Notes: generated by a model from the letters alone, not told the origin. Shown: positions 35,033 through 42,708, numbered from the stretch's first letter. The stretch: DNA of 44,161 nucleotides from Pseudomonadota bacterium (GCA_002747435.1 PDPH01000015.1:1-44161), one strand, 5' to 3'. Program-made: numbers and translations.

Positions 35033-36283
35033 TTAAAGCAGGTCATCAAATAAGATAATCTTGACTGGGCTAGCTGCGGGTACATGGCCTGTTTCCTGAG
35101 CTAAGACAATAAAGCAATTGGCTTGGCTCATGGAGTGTAATAAATGAGATTCCTGTATGCCTGTGCTTTTTACTTGCCATGAGCCTTCTGGCGTTTGGCT
35201 GCAAATACCGCGTTGGTATTCTTTGCGCCCGGGTTTTTTTTGTAAATTGCTGCGGGTCATGGCCGGGTATTCGACGGGTAAGGTGACAGGGTGGCCGGAC
35301 AATTTAAGCAAAGCAGGACGCACAAAAAGCATAAAAGTAGCCATGACCGAAACTGGATTACCAGGTAGACCAAAAAACAGACTATTGCCTACTTGTCCAT
35401 AAGCTAGCGGTTTGCCTGGTTTCATGGCCATTTTCCAAAAATGGACTTTGCCCAGTTTTTGCAAGCTTGCTGTGACATAGTCAGCATCACCCACTGAAAC
35501 GCCGCCACTCGTAATAAGCACATCAGCACTGCTGGCCGCTTGTTGAAAAGCCTTTTCTATAGCGTCTGGTTGATCGGGAATAATACCCATATCAATAAGT
35601 TCTACGGAAAGCTTGTCCAATAGCGCGTACAAAGTATAGCGATTGCTATCATAAATTTGTCCGGCTTCTAGTGGCTCACCTAAGGATTTGAGCTCATCAC
35701 CTGTTGAGAAAATGGCTACACGTGGGCGACGTAATACATTGAGCTCTGTGATACCTTGGGAGGCCAGCAAGCCTAGATCGGCTGCATTGAGTTTGCGTCC
35801 TGCTGGCAGTAAAAGCTCACCGACTTGCGTGTCCTTGCCGGGATGACGCACATTAGCCCCTTGTTTGGGCAGCTTGAGTAAGTGAAGTAAATCCTGCTCA
35901 CAGGTGGTATTTTCCTGCATAATAACGGTGTCCGTTCTCTCGGGCAGCATTGCGCCCGTCATAATGCGAACACATTCGCCTGCATGGAGCGCCCCTTGAA
36001 AGGGATGGCCTGCCAAGGCACTGCCTGCTATTCGTAGCGTGGTTTGTTCACCTTGCAAATCAGCATGGTAATAGGCATAACCATCCATTGCGGCGTTGCG
36101 ATAAGGGGGAACTGCTTGTCTGGCATGTTGCGGCATCGCCAAGATGCGGCCATGCGCTTGGCGTAGTGTAAGACGTTCTTGAACTTGTAATGGCTGTACC
36201 TGTTGGAGTATGCGCGCCTGGGCTTGTTCAACGGTCAATGTATGATTAGGCATCTGATCGCAGGATGCGGGTTCATAGTGCAT
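35033..36283 (-). CDS. moeA: Molybdopterin molybdotransferase MoeA
   Basis: This 416-aa protein has the usual MoeA size (~410). It inserts molybdate into adenylated molybdopterin to give molybdenum cofactor. Marks are the N-terminal AQARILQQVQPL, PPYRNAAMDGYA (~59-70; a DGYA-type motif), GKDTQVGELLLPAGRKL, IFSTGDELKSLGEPLEAGQI with YDSNRY (~190-215), LITSGGVSVGDADYV (~255-269) and LFFGLPGNPVSVMATF (~300-315). It is alone and convergent with the small lipoprotein gene; no other mo genes are adjacent. Confidence 0.95.
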   Translation of the reverse strand: MHYEPASCDQMPNHTLTVEQAQARILQQVQPLQVQERLTLRQAHGRILAMPQHARQAVPPYRNAAMDGYAYYHADLQGEQTTLRIAGSALAGHPFQGALHAGECVRIMTGAMLPERTDTVIMQENTTCEQDLLHLLKLPKQGANVRHPGKDTQVGELLLPAGRKLNAADLGLLASQGITELNVLRRPRVAIFSTGDELKSLGEPLEAGQIYDSNRYTLYALLDKLSVELIDMGIIPDQPDAIEKAFQQAASSADVLITSGGVSVGDADYVTASLQKLGKVHFWKMAMKPGKPLAYGQVGNSLFFGLPGNPVSVMATFMLFVRPALLKLSGHPVTLPVEYPAMTRSNLQKKPGRKEYQRGICSQTPEGSWQVKSTGIQESHLLHSMSQANCFIVLAQETGHVPAASPVKIILFDDLL

Positions 36284-36397
36284 GAATAACTCCTTTTAAG
36301 CTTAGGGGAATAGTTTACGATTATCACCTGTAAAGTAGCTCGCCGACCATATTAAAAGTTTCTTCACAGACTGAATTATTTCCCTTATTGTTTGAGG

Positions 36398-36416
36398 CAC
36401 TGTCCAGTGTACAGTG
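36398..36416 (+). promoter_or_regulatory. Inverted repeat upstream of glk
   Basis: CACTGT and ACAGTG, separated by 7 bases, form a perfect 6-bp inverted repeat 52 bases before the glk start. It could be a regulator site or an mRNA hairpin. A GGAGG ribosome site precedes the ATG. No clear promoter hexamers are assigned. Confidence 0.3.
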
Positions 36417-36468
36417 AAGCAACAATATTTAAGCGTTCAAGCAAGCTGTAGTTTTTTGGAGGATTGCC

Positions 36469-37464
36469 ATGCCGACTGTTTTTAATGCGCTGGTGATGGA
36501 TTTGGGAGGAACCAATATTCGTCTGGGTTTGTTGGAGCCAGGCCAGTTACGTCCAACTTATATACGTCATTATGAAATTGATGCTTATCCGAGCTTGGGG
36601 GATGTGATTCAATTATTTTTGTCTGACGCACCCACTCACCAGATTGAACAAGCCGCGATTGCGGTCGCTACCCCCATTATTGGGGATAAAATCAAGCTGA
36701 CTAATCATAACTGGCAATTTAGTGTTGAGGCGATTGCTCAGCAGTTTGGCTTTAAGTTATTGCGTGTCATCAATGATTTTACCGCGCTGGCTTTGTCGAT
36801 TCCTTTATTGGGTCAGAATGAATTACAGCAAGTGGGTGGAGAAAAGGCTGATGCTGAAGGTGCTATTGCCTTACTAGGTGCAGGCACTGGTTTAGGTGTA
36901 TCTGGCCTGATTCGTTCTGCGGCGGGTTACTACCCCATTTCAGGTGAGGGTGGGCATGTTACTTTAGGTGCTCGTAATGTACGTGAATTAGCTATTTTTA
37001 ACGCGTTTTATGAGCGTTATGGGCATATGTCGGCTGAGCGCTTGTTATCAGGCACAGGATTAGAAGAAGTTTATCAAGTTATCTGTTGCTTAGACGCTAA
37101 TCATGATGAAAAGTTAGAGCCAGGGGCTATTTCTAAAGCGGCGATTGAGCATACTTGCCCAGCTTGTGAAGAAGTCATGCAGTTATTCTGTGAGTGGTTT
37201 GGCATTGTTTCAGGGGATCTGGCGCTTACGCTCGGGGCAAGCGGAGGAGTATATATTGGTGGAGGCATTGTTCCTAAGTTAGGCGAGTATTTTGTGAACT
37301 CTGCTTTTCGTTCTGCCTTTGAAACTAAAGGGCGTTTCAGCCACTATTTAAGCAAGGTTCCTGTTTATATTATTCATGCTGATAATCCTGCTTTACGCGG
37401 TGCGGCGGCGGCTTTGGATGCACGTTTCGATCAATTAGGTTTGAGTTGTAAAATAGCCCATTGA
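36469..37464 (+). CDS. glk: Glucokinase
   Basis: This 331-aa ATP-dependent sugar kinase of the bacterial Glk family (not ROK) phosphorylates glucose to glucose 6-phosphate. Visible blocks are VMDLGGTNIRLGLLE (~residues 9-23, phosphate 1), AIAVATPIIGDKIKLTNHNW, VINDFTALALSIPLL (~102-116, catalytic Asp), ALLGAGTGLGVSGLI (~134-148, phosphate 2), ISGEGGHVTLG (~158-168) and GGVYIGGGIVPKLG (~258-271). The C-terminal SKVPVYIIHADNPALRGAAAA is typical. It is the last chromosomal-type gene before the cassette array starts ~40 bp downstream. Confidence 0.95.
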   Translation: MPTVFNALVMDLGGTNIRLGLLEPGQLRPTYIRHYEIDAYPSLGDVIQLFLSDAPTHQIEQAAIAVATPIIGDKIKLTNHNWQFSVEAIAQQFGFKLLRVINDFTALALSIPLLGQNELQQVGGEKADAEGAIALLGAGTGLGVSGLIRSAAGYYPISGEGGHVTLGARNVRELAIFNAFYERYGHMSAERLLSGTGLEEVYQVICCLDANHDEKLEPGAISKAAIEHTCPACEEVMQLFCEWFGIVSGDLALTLGASGGVYIGGGIVPKLGEYFVNSAFRSAFETKGRFSHYLSKVPVYIIHADNPALRGAAAALDARFDQLGLSCKIAH

Positions 37465-37504
37465 TTAAACATGACTAATGAACCATGAGTTTGTTCAATA
37501 AACT

Positions 37505-37511
37505 GTTGTGC
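37505..37511 (+). other. Possible left junction of the cassette array (GTT core-like site)
   Basis: GTTGTGC here is a degenerate match to the GTTRRRY core and lies 29 bases before the first cassette ATG, the same short spacing seen after the other R' cores in this array (21-41 bases). It might be a secondary insertion site used by an integrase, or only chance. No attI-like sequence is evident. Confidence 0.25.
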
Positions 37512-37533
37512 AATAAGAAGGAAACAATAGCGC

Positions 37534-38379
37534 ATGTCAAAAGAGACAAAAAATTTCCAGTGGAATGCATCCGATTACGCAGAAAATTCCAGTGTGCAAC
37601 AGGCTTGGGCAAGAGAGTTAATTGCTAAACTTGAACTGAACGGTAAGGAAGCACTTTTGGACATTGGCTGTGGGGATGGAAAAGTTACAGCGGAGATAGC
37701 TCAGGTTTTGACAGAAGGCACTGTTATCGGTGTAGACAGCTCAAAAGAAATGATTCAGTTAGCCAAACAAAATTTTCCACCAACATCCTATCCAAATTTG
37801 TCATTTGAACAACAAGATGCACAATATCTGAATTTCAAGGAACAGTTTGACGTTATCTTTTCCAATGCGACTTTGCATTGGGTTCTTGATCATAGACCCG
37901 TTCTCATTGGTATTTATCAGGCACTTAAACCGGAAGGTAAAGTTTTTGTACAAATGGGTGGCAAAGGTAATGCTGAACAGTTGATAGCCCTTGTTGAGCA
38001 GATACTACAAGAATCTGAATGGCAAAAATATTTCAAAGACTTTCTTTTCCCTTATGGTTTCTATTCACCTGAAGAATATGCTCCGTGGGTAAAAGGCTGT
38101 AGATTGGAGTTACTTCACATCGCGTTAATACCAAAAGATATGGTTTATACAAGTCAGGATGCTTTCAAAGGATGGTTTCGTACAACTTGGCTACCGTATA
38201 TTGAGAGAGTTCCTGCCGAAAGACAAAATCAATTTATCGATTATGTTATTGAAATGTATCTTAAATCAAATCCACCCAATGAAAACGGTGAGATATGTAT
38301 AAAGATGCAAAGACTTGAATTTATAGCTAAAAAATGCACAACAAGTTGTTTCGCCGGACTCAGTTCCAGTCGCCGGTGA
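37534..38379 (+). CDS. Class I SAM-dependent methyltransferase (cassette 1)
   Basis: This 281-aa methyltransferase has motif I LLDIGCGDGKVTAEIAQVL (~residues 40-58), acidic post-I GVDSSKEMI, and post-motif FDVIFSNATLHWVLDHRPVL (~107-126). The layout, including IYQALKPEGKVFVQMGGKGN, resembles trans-aconitate 2-methyltransferase and malonyl-ACP O-methyltransferase relatives, but the substrate cannot be fixed. A ribosome site AGAAGGAAAC precedes the ATG. The last ~14 codons (CTTSCFAGLSSSRR) are read from the attC site that follows, so the natural protein may end with a recombination-site tail. It is a single-gene cassette, AT-rich compared with glk. Confidence 0.85.
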   Translation: MSKETKNFQWNASDYAENSSVQQAWARELIAKLELNGKEALLDIGCGDGKVTAEIAQVLTEGTVIGVDSSKEMIQLAKQNFPPTSYPNLSFEQQDAQYLNFKEQFDVIFSNATLHWVLDHRPVLIGIYQALKPEGKVFVQMGGKGNAEQLIALVEQILQESEWQKYFKDFLFPYGFYSPEEYAPWVKGCRLELLHIALIPKDMVYTSQDAFKGWFRTTWLPYIERVPAERQNQFIDYVIEMYLKSNPPNENGEICIKMQRLEFIAKKCTTSCFAGLSSSRR

Positions 38380-38393
38380 ACTTTGCGTTATGT
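38336..38393 (+). repeat. attC recombination site 1
   Basis: This 58-bp site runs from R''-like GCACAAC to R' GTTATGT. It contains the inner arms TTTCGCCGGACT and AGTCGCCGGTGAA, which pair as the folded bottom-strand hairpin expected of attC. Compared with attC sites 2 and 4, the outer parts are the same and the centre differs. It overlaps the end of the cassette 1 coding sequence. Confidence 0.8.
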
Positions 38394-38410
38394 AAAAAGG
38401 AGAATGCCTG

Positions 38411-39037
38411 ATGGAAAAAGAACAATACTGGTCAAAATTTGCAGAAGATTTTGAAGAGAGAAATAATTATGTTGTTGGCAGCAGCGATATGTCAATAATT
38501 TTTCAAAAAATAGAACAACTACAAAATTTAAAGAATACGTTGGAACTAGGCTGTGGGAATGGGACATATTCAAAAATACTAATAAAAAATGCAACCAACC
38601 TGATTGCTACAGATTTCTCAGATGAAATGGTGGTTGTCGCAAAAAATAGATTAAAAACATACGAAAATATTAAAGTGGAAAAAGCTAACTGCTTTAAGCT
38701 CCCTTACTCTGATCACAGCTTTGATACCATCTTTATGGCAAATCTTTTACACATCATTCCCGAACCAGAAAATGCTATCGCAGAATGTAAAAGAGTTTTA
38801 AAAGAAAATGGGCAATTAATTGTTATCAGTTTTACCAGCGAAGGCATGACAACGCTAAACAAAATACTCATGATATACCGCTACCTTAAAACGTATGGAA
38901 AACCATCACCTTTTGCTCAATCTCTTACAGTTAATGGCACACGAGAAATGCTTCATAAGCATGGATTTGAAATTGAAGAATCAAGTCTGTTGGGAAACAA
39001 AATGAAAGCTATTTTTGTAAAAAGTAATTCTCAGTAA
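38411..39037 (+). CDS. Class I SAM-dependent methyltransferase (cassette 2)
   Basis: This 208-aa protein of the Methyltransf_11 type has motif I TLELGCGNGTYSKILI (~residues 44-59), post-I IATDFSDEMV, motif II-like FDTIFMANLLHIIPEPENAI (~103-122) and motif III LKENGQLIVISF. The start has an AAAAGGAG site 8 bases upstream. Codon use is extremely AT-rich (many AAA, AAT, ATA), unlike glk and cassette 1, which suggests a separate origin. The substrate is unknown; small methyltransferases of this kind act on quinones, lipids or small molecules. Confidence 0.85.
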   Translation: MEKEQYWSKFAEDFEERNNYVVGSSDMSIIFQKIEQLQNLKNTLELGCGNGTYSKILIKNATNLIATDFSDEMVVVAKNRLKTYENIKVEKANCFKLPYSDHSFDTIFMANLLHIIPEPENAIAECKRVLKENGQLIVISFTSEGMTTLNKILMIYRYLKTYGKPSPFAQSLTVNGTREMLHKHGFEIEESSLLGNKMKAIFVKSNSQ

Positions 39038-39042
39038 ATATT

Positions 39043-39099
39043 AAATAACAAGTCGTTTCACCGGACTCATTTTATTCGTAGGTGAACTCTGCGTTAGGG
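39043..39099 (+). repeat. attC recombination site 2
   Basis: This 57-bp site has R'' AAATAAC, the arm GTTTCACCGGACTC, a T-rich loop, the arm GTAGGTGAACTCTGC and R' GTTAGGG. CACC(GG) and (GT)AGGTG form the partly paired inner stem. It is almost identical to the part of attC 4 that remains beside intron B, a sign that these cassettes share one integron type. Confidence 0.85.
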
Positions 39100-39133
39100 G
39101 CTACCCAAGCCAAGTTTTTAACTAAGGATGTAA

Positions 39134-39745
39134 ATGAAAATAGAAGAACATATTTATCGCTCAGAGTCTTTTATAGAACTTATTGAAGATGCAGTTGAAT
39201 TTATGATAAATACGCCGTTTGAGAAACTTCCTCCAGAGGTGAAATTTGCTGGTGGTGGAGTTTATGCGCTTTATTACAGAGGTGATTTTCTTCAGTACAA
39301 AAATATCTACAGCAAAGCTCCAGATATTCCAATTTATGTGGGTAAAGCAGTATTACCGGGATGGAGGCAAGGTCGAGGTAGCGTCAAAGAAAATGACTCC
39401 GCTTTATACAGAAGGTTAAACGAGCACGCGAGAAGTATAAATGCTGTGGAGAATCTTCAGGTTGAAGACTTTTCATGCAAATTTGTCGTGTTGCAAGATC
39501 AGGAAGCTGACCTGATAAGTACCGTAGAAGCAGCCATGACTCGAAAATATAATCCTCTTTGGAATTCTCATATTGACGGTTTTGGTAACCATGATCCAGG
39601 CAAGGGTAGGTATCAACAAGCCAAGTCTGAATGGGACGTACTTCATCCCGGTAGAGTTTGGGCAGATCGACTAAAAGGTACGCCACCGGATGAAAATAAA
39701 GTTGAAGAAAAAATAGGTATTTATCATGTCAATAAATCAACTTAA
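39134..39745 (+). CDS. Eco29kI-family restriction endonuclease (GIY-YIG nuclease)
   Basis: This 203-aa protein contains the GIY-YIG core as GGVYALYYRG (~residues 36-45) and PIYVGKAV (~60-67). The Arg/Glu catalytic helix follows in ALYRRLNEHARSI (~86-98), then STVEAAMTRKYNPLWNSHID (~126-145, catalytic Glu and Asn region) and GFGNHDPGKGRYQQAKSEWD. These long blocks match Eco29kI, which cuts CCGCGG. Cognate specificity is inferred, not seen. The gene overlaps the cytosine methyltransferase gene by 20 bp, the usual order for this pair. Both together form one cassette. Confidence 0.88.
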   Translation: MKIEEHIYRSESFIELIEDAVEFMINTPFEKLPPEVKFAGGGVYALYYRGDFLQYKNIYSKAPDIPIYVGKAVLPGWRQGRGSVKENDSALYRRLNEHARSINAVENLQVEDFSCKFVVLQDQEADLISTVEAAMTRKYNPLWNSHIDGFGNHDPGKGRYQQAKSEWDVLHPGRVWADRLKGTPPDENKVEEKIGIYHVNKST

Positions 39746-40925
39746 TTCAGTCGAGTTATTTTCTGGAGCTGGCGGGTTGGCTTTGGGGGTGGCAAACAGT
39801 GGTTTTAGGCATGAAACGCTCGTTGAATTTAATAAAGATGCTGTAAAAACTTTATTAAAAAATCACGATGAGGGGCAATCTCAAATAAAAAACTGGTATA
39901 TTCAGCATGAAGATGTAAGAAATATATCATTCAAAAGATATAAAGGCAGTCTTTCCCTCGTTGCGGGAGGCCCTCCTTGTCAACCGTTTTCTTTGGGTGG
40001 AAAGCACAAGGCGTTTAACGATAATAGAGATATGTTTCCTCAAGCTGTTCGAGCTGTAAGAGAGTCAAGGCCTGATTCTTTTATTTTTGAAAATGTTAAA
40101 GGACTGTTGAGAAAAAACTTCAGCACATATTTTGAATACATAATATTGCAATTGTCTTACCCAAATATTTCTAAGGTAGATGGCGAAGACTGGGAGTGTC
40201 ATTTAGCGCGACTCGAAGAAGCTCACACAAAAGGCAACTATAGAGGTCTTAAATACAATGTTGTGTTTAGACTCCTAAATGCAGCAGATTATGGAGTTCC
40301 TCAAAAAAGAGAGCGTGTTTTCATTGTTGGTTTCCGTAATGATTTAAATATCGAGTGGAGTTTCCCGAAGGCTACTCACTCTCAAGATGCCTTGCTATGG
40401 GATCAATGGGTTACTGGAGATTACTGGAAACGCCTCAAGGTTGCTAAATCAGATAGGCCAAAGCTAAATCAAAACCCAGAGAAAATCGCTTTGCGTCTTC
40501 AAAAAAAGTATGGCCTGTTCCAACCAGAAGAAAAACCCTGGATTACTGTCAGGGAAGCGATACAGGATTTGCCCTCACCGAAAAGAAAGAATGATTTTAA
40601 CAACCACAAATTTAAAGATGGTGCTAAATCATATCTTGGTCACACTGGAAGTCCCATTGATGAACCTTCTAAAACATTAAAAGCTGGAGATCATGGAGTC
40701 CCTGGCGGGGAAAACATGGTTCGCTATAACGATGATTCAATTAGGTATTTCACCGTTCGTGAGGCTGCAAGAATTCAAACATTTCCTGATGATTATCATA
40801 TTGCTGGAGCGTGGAGTGAGTGCATGAGGCAAATTGGTAATGCGGTTCCCGTTACACTAGCTGAAGTAGTAGCAAAGAGTGTCTATCAGGCCATTGCCTC
40901 TAATCGGGTAGTCGAGGGTCTCTAA
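39726..40925 (+). CDS. DNA (cytosine-5) methyltransferase of an Eco29kI-like system
   Basis: This 399-aa enzyme carries C5-methyltransferase motifs in order: I LFSGAGGLALGVANSGF (~residues 11-27), IV GGPPCQPFSLGGK (catalytic Cys, ~79-91), VI FENVKGL (~120), VIII QKRERVFIVGF (~197), a target-recognition region (~215-330), IX FTVREAARIQTFPD and X QIGNAVPVTLAEVVAKSV. It protects DNA from the partner nuclease. The last codons (RVVEGL and stop) come from the 3' end of intron A, read in antisense. Removing the intron on paper extends the frame into attC to end KSFKPTSLCGTA. Activity is likely unaffected, as motif X is intact. Confidence 0.93.
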   Translation: MSINQLNSVELFSGAGGLALGVANSGFRHETLVEFNKDAVKTLLKNHDEGQSQIKNWYIQHEDVRNISFKRYKGSLSLVAGGPPCQPFSLGGKHKAFNDNRDMFPQAVRAVRESRPDSFIFENVKGLLRKNFSTYFEYIILQLSYPNISKVDGEDWECHLARLEEAHTKGNYRGLKYNVVFRLLNAADYGVPQKRERVFIVGFRNDLNIEWSFPKATHSQDALLWDQWVTGDYWKRLKVAKSDRPKLNQNPEKIALRLQKKYGLFQPEEKPWITVREAIQDLPSPKRKNDFNNHKFKDGAKSYLGHTGSPIDEPSKTLKAGDHGVPGGENMVRYNDDSIRYFTVREAARIQTFPDDYHIAGAWSECMRQIGNAVPVTLAEVVAKSVYQAIASNRVVEGL

Positions 40926-41437
40926 CCCTCAGCCCCCACAACACCCTGCATGCGGCTCCGCACAGGGCGTTTCACCTTAATCTAACCATCACGCAATGAA
41001 TCAAGCCCCTCAGATTTCAAGTAGTCGTTAGACAGTGCTTGATTGATCCCTGGAGTTTTATGATCCTTTGCTGGTAATGCCGCAGGCAACAGCCGCCTGA
41101 ACGTGCACACCTCGTCTCATTAGATTTCTTACTTTGGTTTGTGGCTTTCGCCACTGTCGCCAGTAGGCTATTCTTACTCTACGTCGAATCCAGTGATCCA
41201 GATCGACACAGCGTTGATAGTTGTCTTGTGCCAACTCGCCTTCAGCCTACGCTTCATAGGATGTTCTTGTTCATCAGCTCGCAGTTTTGCTAGCGGCTTC
41301 CTCCAGACCCAAGCTCGCGGTTAAGCCCTTGCCATTTGCTAGTAGTTATCGTCTAATAGCGGTATTAATCGCTAAGGGATTGTGACCTTCCTACAGAGAA
41401 CTTTCACCTCATTAGTTCATGCCCATGCTGGGCGTAC
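40903..41437 (-). mobile_element. Group IIC-attC type intron A, internally deleted
   Basis: Read on the minus strand, the element begins GTACGCCCAGCATGGGC and GAGGTGAAAGTTCTC, the typical group II 5' end. It finishes with a domain V hairpin (40942-40969: outer stem CGCCCTG/CAGGGTG, TGCG/CGCA inner stem with GAGC loop and a 2-nt bulge), a domain VI hairpin (GAGGGT/ACCCTC) and the terminal CTACCCGAT. At 535 bp it is far shorter than a full group IIC intron with its ORF (~1.9 kb). The reverse-transcriptase domain is missing and only a maturase tail remains. It sits in the R'' part of attC 3, antisense to the cassette, between A and AC (bottom strand TTGT/T). Confidence 0.85.
41060..41205 (-). 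pseudogene. Remnant of the intron-encoded protein (C-terminus), intron A
   Basis: The minus-strand translation DLDHWIRRRVRIAYWRQWRK followed by PQTKVRNLMRRGV and TSKGS matches the C-terminal maturase/DNA-binding region of group IIC intron proteins (W-x-R-R-R-x-R-x-x-x-W-x-Q-W). It soon meets a stop codon, and the following bases down to domain V show a broken frame. The reverse-transcriptase part is absent, so no functional protein is made. Confidence 0.7.
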
Positions 41438-41492
41438 ACAAATCATTCAAGCCGACATCGCTGTGCGGCACGGCTTAATTTAGGTATTAGCT
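41438..41492 (+). repeat. attC site 3 (aadA-type), interrupted by intron A
   Basis: To the right of intron A lies ACAAATCATTCAAGCCGACA, then a stem GTGCGGCACGGCTTAATTTA and a degenerate R' ATTAGCT (41486-41492). The wording AAGCCGAC...GGCTTAA is that of aadA-type 59/60-base elements. The missing left part of R'' (CTA) lies at the other end of the intron (40900-40902), and joining both gives CTCTAAC-AAATC. It belongs to the restriction-modification cassette. Confidence 0.75.
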
Positions 41493-41524
41493 TCAAATAT
41501 CGACAACAGTGGAGCAATAAGGAA

Positions 41525-41896
41525 TTGAGTTTACAATTGTTCGTATTAAAATTTGACCCATTAATGAACTGGTTATTAAAAGGTATTCCAAGAGGCGTTT
41601 ATCCAATTTATCAAATGTGGAAAAAAGAAAATCAAGAAGCTACAGAAAAAGAGTTGGCTATTGCTCTGTTCAATAGAAGATTTAGCTTAAAACCTTGGCT
41701 AACCCCAAAACAAGAACAAGCTAGGATAAAAAGTTACTTTGATGAAAAACCAGAACCTGAAAACCTTGTAGATATGTGTGTGGCAAGTGCAGTAATTGAA
41801 TTTAAAGTTCCTTTGGAAAACAGAAAGACATATAAGTTTATTAAAGAGACAATCTCAACTGAATTATTTAAGTTAGGGTACAGGTGGAAAAAATAA
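41525..41896 (+). CDS. Hypothetical protein, cassette 4 gene a
   Basis: This 123-aa (or ~111-aa) protein is not recognised. A TTG at 41525 or the ATG at 41561 (MNWLLKGIPRGVYPIYQMWK) could be the start; GGAG at 41511-41514 is 10 bases before the TTG. It is basic and soluble-looking, with no signal or membrane segment. The C-terminus KFIKETISTELFKLGYRWKK is helical. It is the first of three closely spaced AT-rich genes that share one cassette, with the second starting 10 bp later. Confidence 0.6.
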   Translation: MSLQLFVLKFDPLMNWLLKGIPRGVYPIYQMWKKENQEATEKELAIALFNRRFSLKPWLTPKQEQARIKSYFDEKPEPENLVDMCVASAVIEFKVPLENRKTYKFIKETISTELFKLGYRWKK

Positions 41897-41906
41897 AGGG
41901 TTTATA

Positions 41907-42449
41907 ATGGAAATGGACAATACGCTACTTGCGGGAATAATGACCTCGCTGGCCACATTAATTGCTGCATTTATAACCATATCTTCAGTGAAAAAAGCGA
42001 ATCAAAATCTTGAAGAAACTGACAAATATAGCATCTTTAACAAGACCTACACCGTTTTAGTTAGAGAATCAGATAATAACACTGTTGTCGTCAAGGATGG
42101 TTTTTCTTGGGTTGCCTTTTTCTTTCACATATTTTGGTTGTTTTTTAGCAGATTGTGGGAAGCAATTTTTACTTTACTAATAATATTTGGAGGAATCTTT
42201 GTCCACCTATATGTTGTTGAAATAACTGCTAACATCGGGTTTCTGAAATATTATGTAAAGTTTATTGATTCTGCACCTCCTTTTTTTGTGCTACTACTCG
42301 GGATATTCGGAAATAGATTACTTATCAGGAAATACACCCACAGCTTCTGTCTTTTGGATAACAGAAACCATAAGGTTGTGGATTCAGTAGTCGCGACAAC
42401 AAAAGCAAACGCTTTGTTAAAATATATGGAGAAAAATAATAATGGTTAG
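41907..42449 (+). CDS. Membrane protein, DUF2628-like, cassette 4 gene b
   Basis: This 180-aa protein has an N-terminal hydrophobic segment (~residues 8-28), then a soluble stretch, then GFSWVAFFFHIFWLFFSRLW (~66-85) and two more membrane segments (~90-112 and ~122-140). The last ~40 residues are soluble (NHKVVDSVVATTKANALLKY). The order F-S-W-x-A-F-F-F...W...L-W followed by hydrophobic helices resembles DUF2628, whose role is unknown. It overlaps the next gene by 8 bases, so the two are probably made together. Confidence 0.65.
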   Translation: MEMDNTLLAGIMTSLATLIAAFITISSVKKANQNLEETDKYSIFNKTYTVLVRESDNNTVVVKDGFSWVAFFFHIFWLFFSRLWEAIFTLLIIFGGIFVHLYVVEITANIGFLKYYVKFIDSAPPFFVLLLGIFGNRLLIRKYTHSFCLLDNRNHKVVDSVVATTKANALLKYMEKNNNG

Positions 42450-42702
42450 TTATATATTTTCTGGCTTAATATTATATGCAATTTTCATAGGTGGGCTATG
42501 GTTCGGGGCATATCTTGATGGAACTATAGGTAGTATTTTAGTCTGGTTTTTCTTTGCTCTATCAAGTTTTATGGTTCTTAGAGTATATGGTTTTATTAGA
42601 GAATTTCTTATCATTCAGTTGGGGCGATGTAATGAGATTGACCAAGATTATATCGATGAACAAATGAGGCTGTATGAAGAAAGTAAAACAGAGAACCCTT
42701 AA
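42442..42702 (+). CDS. Small membrane protein, cassette 4 gene c
   Basis: This 86-aa protein has two transmembrane segments (SGLILYAIFIGGLWFGAYLD and SILVWFFFALSSFMVLRVYG) and an acidic soluble tail (EIDQDYIDEQMRLYEESKTE). The start lies inside the end of the preceding gene. It is followed within a few bases by intron B, inserted in the attC of this cassette. No family is recognised. It likely forms a membrane complex with the gene b product. Confidence 0.6.
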   Translation: MVSYIFSGLILYAIFIGGLWFGAYLDGTIGSILVWFFFALSSFMVLRVYGFIREFLIIQLGRCNEIDQDYIDEQMRLYEESKTENP

Positions 42703-42708
42703 AAGCTA

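Noticed and set aside
41139..41324. 61-codon plus-strand ORF inside intron A
   Set aside because: It is antisense to the maturase remnant and has no ribosome site.
40926..41520. Insertion sequence instead of a group II intron
   Set aside because: No terminal inverted repeats, no transposase and no target duplication; domain V/VI and the maturase tail indicate a group II intron.
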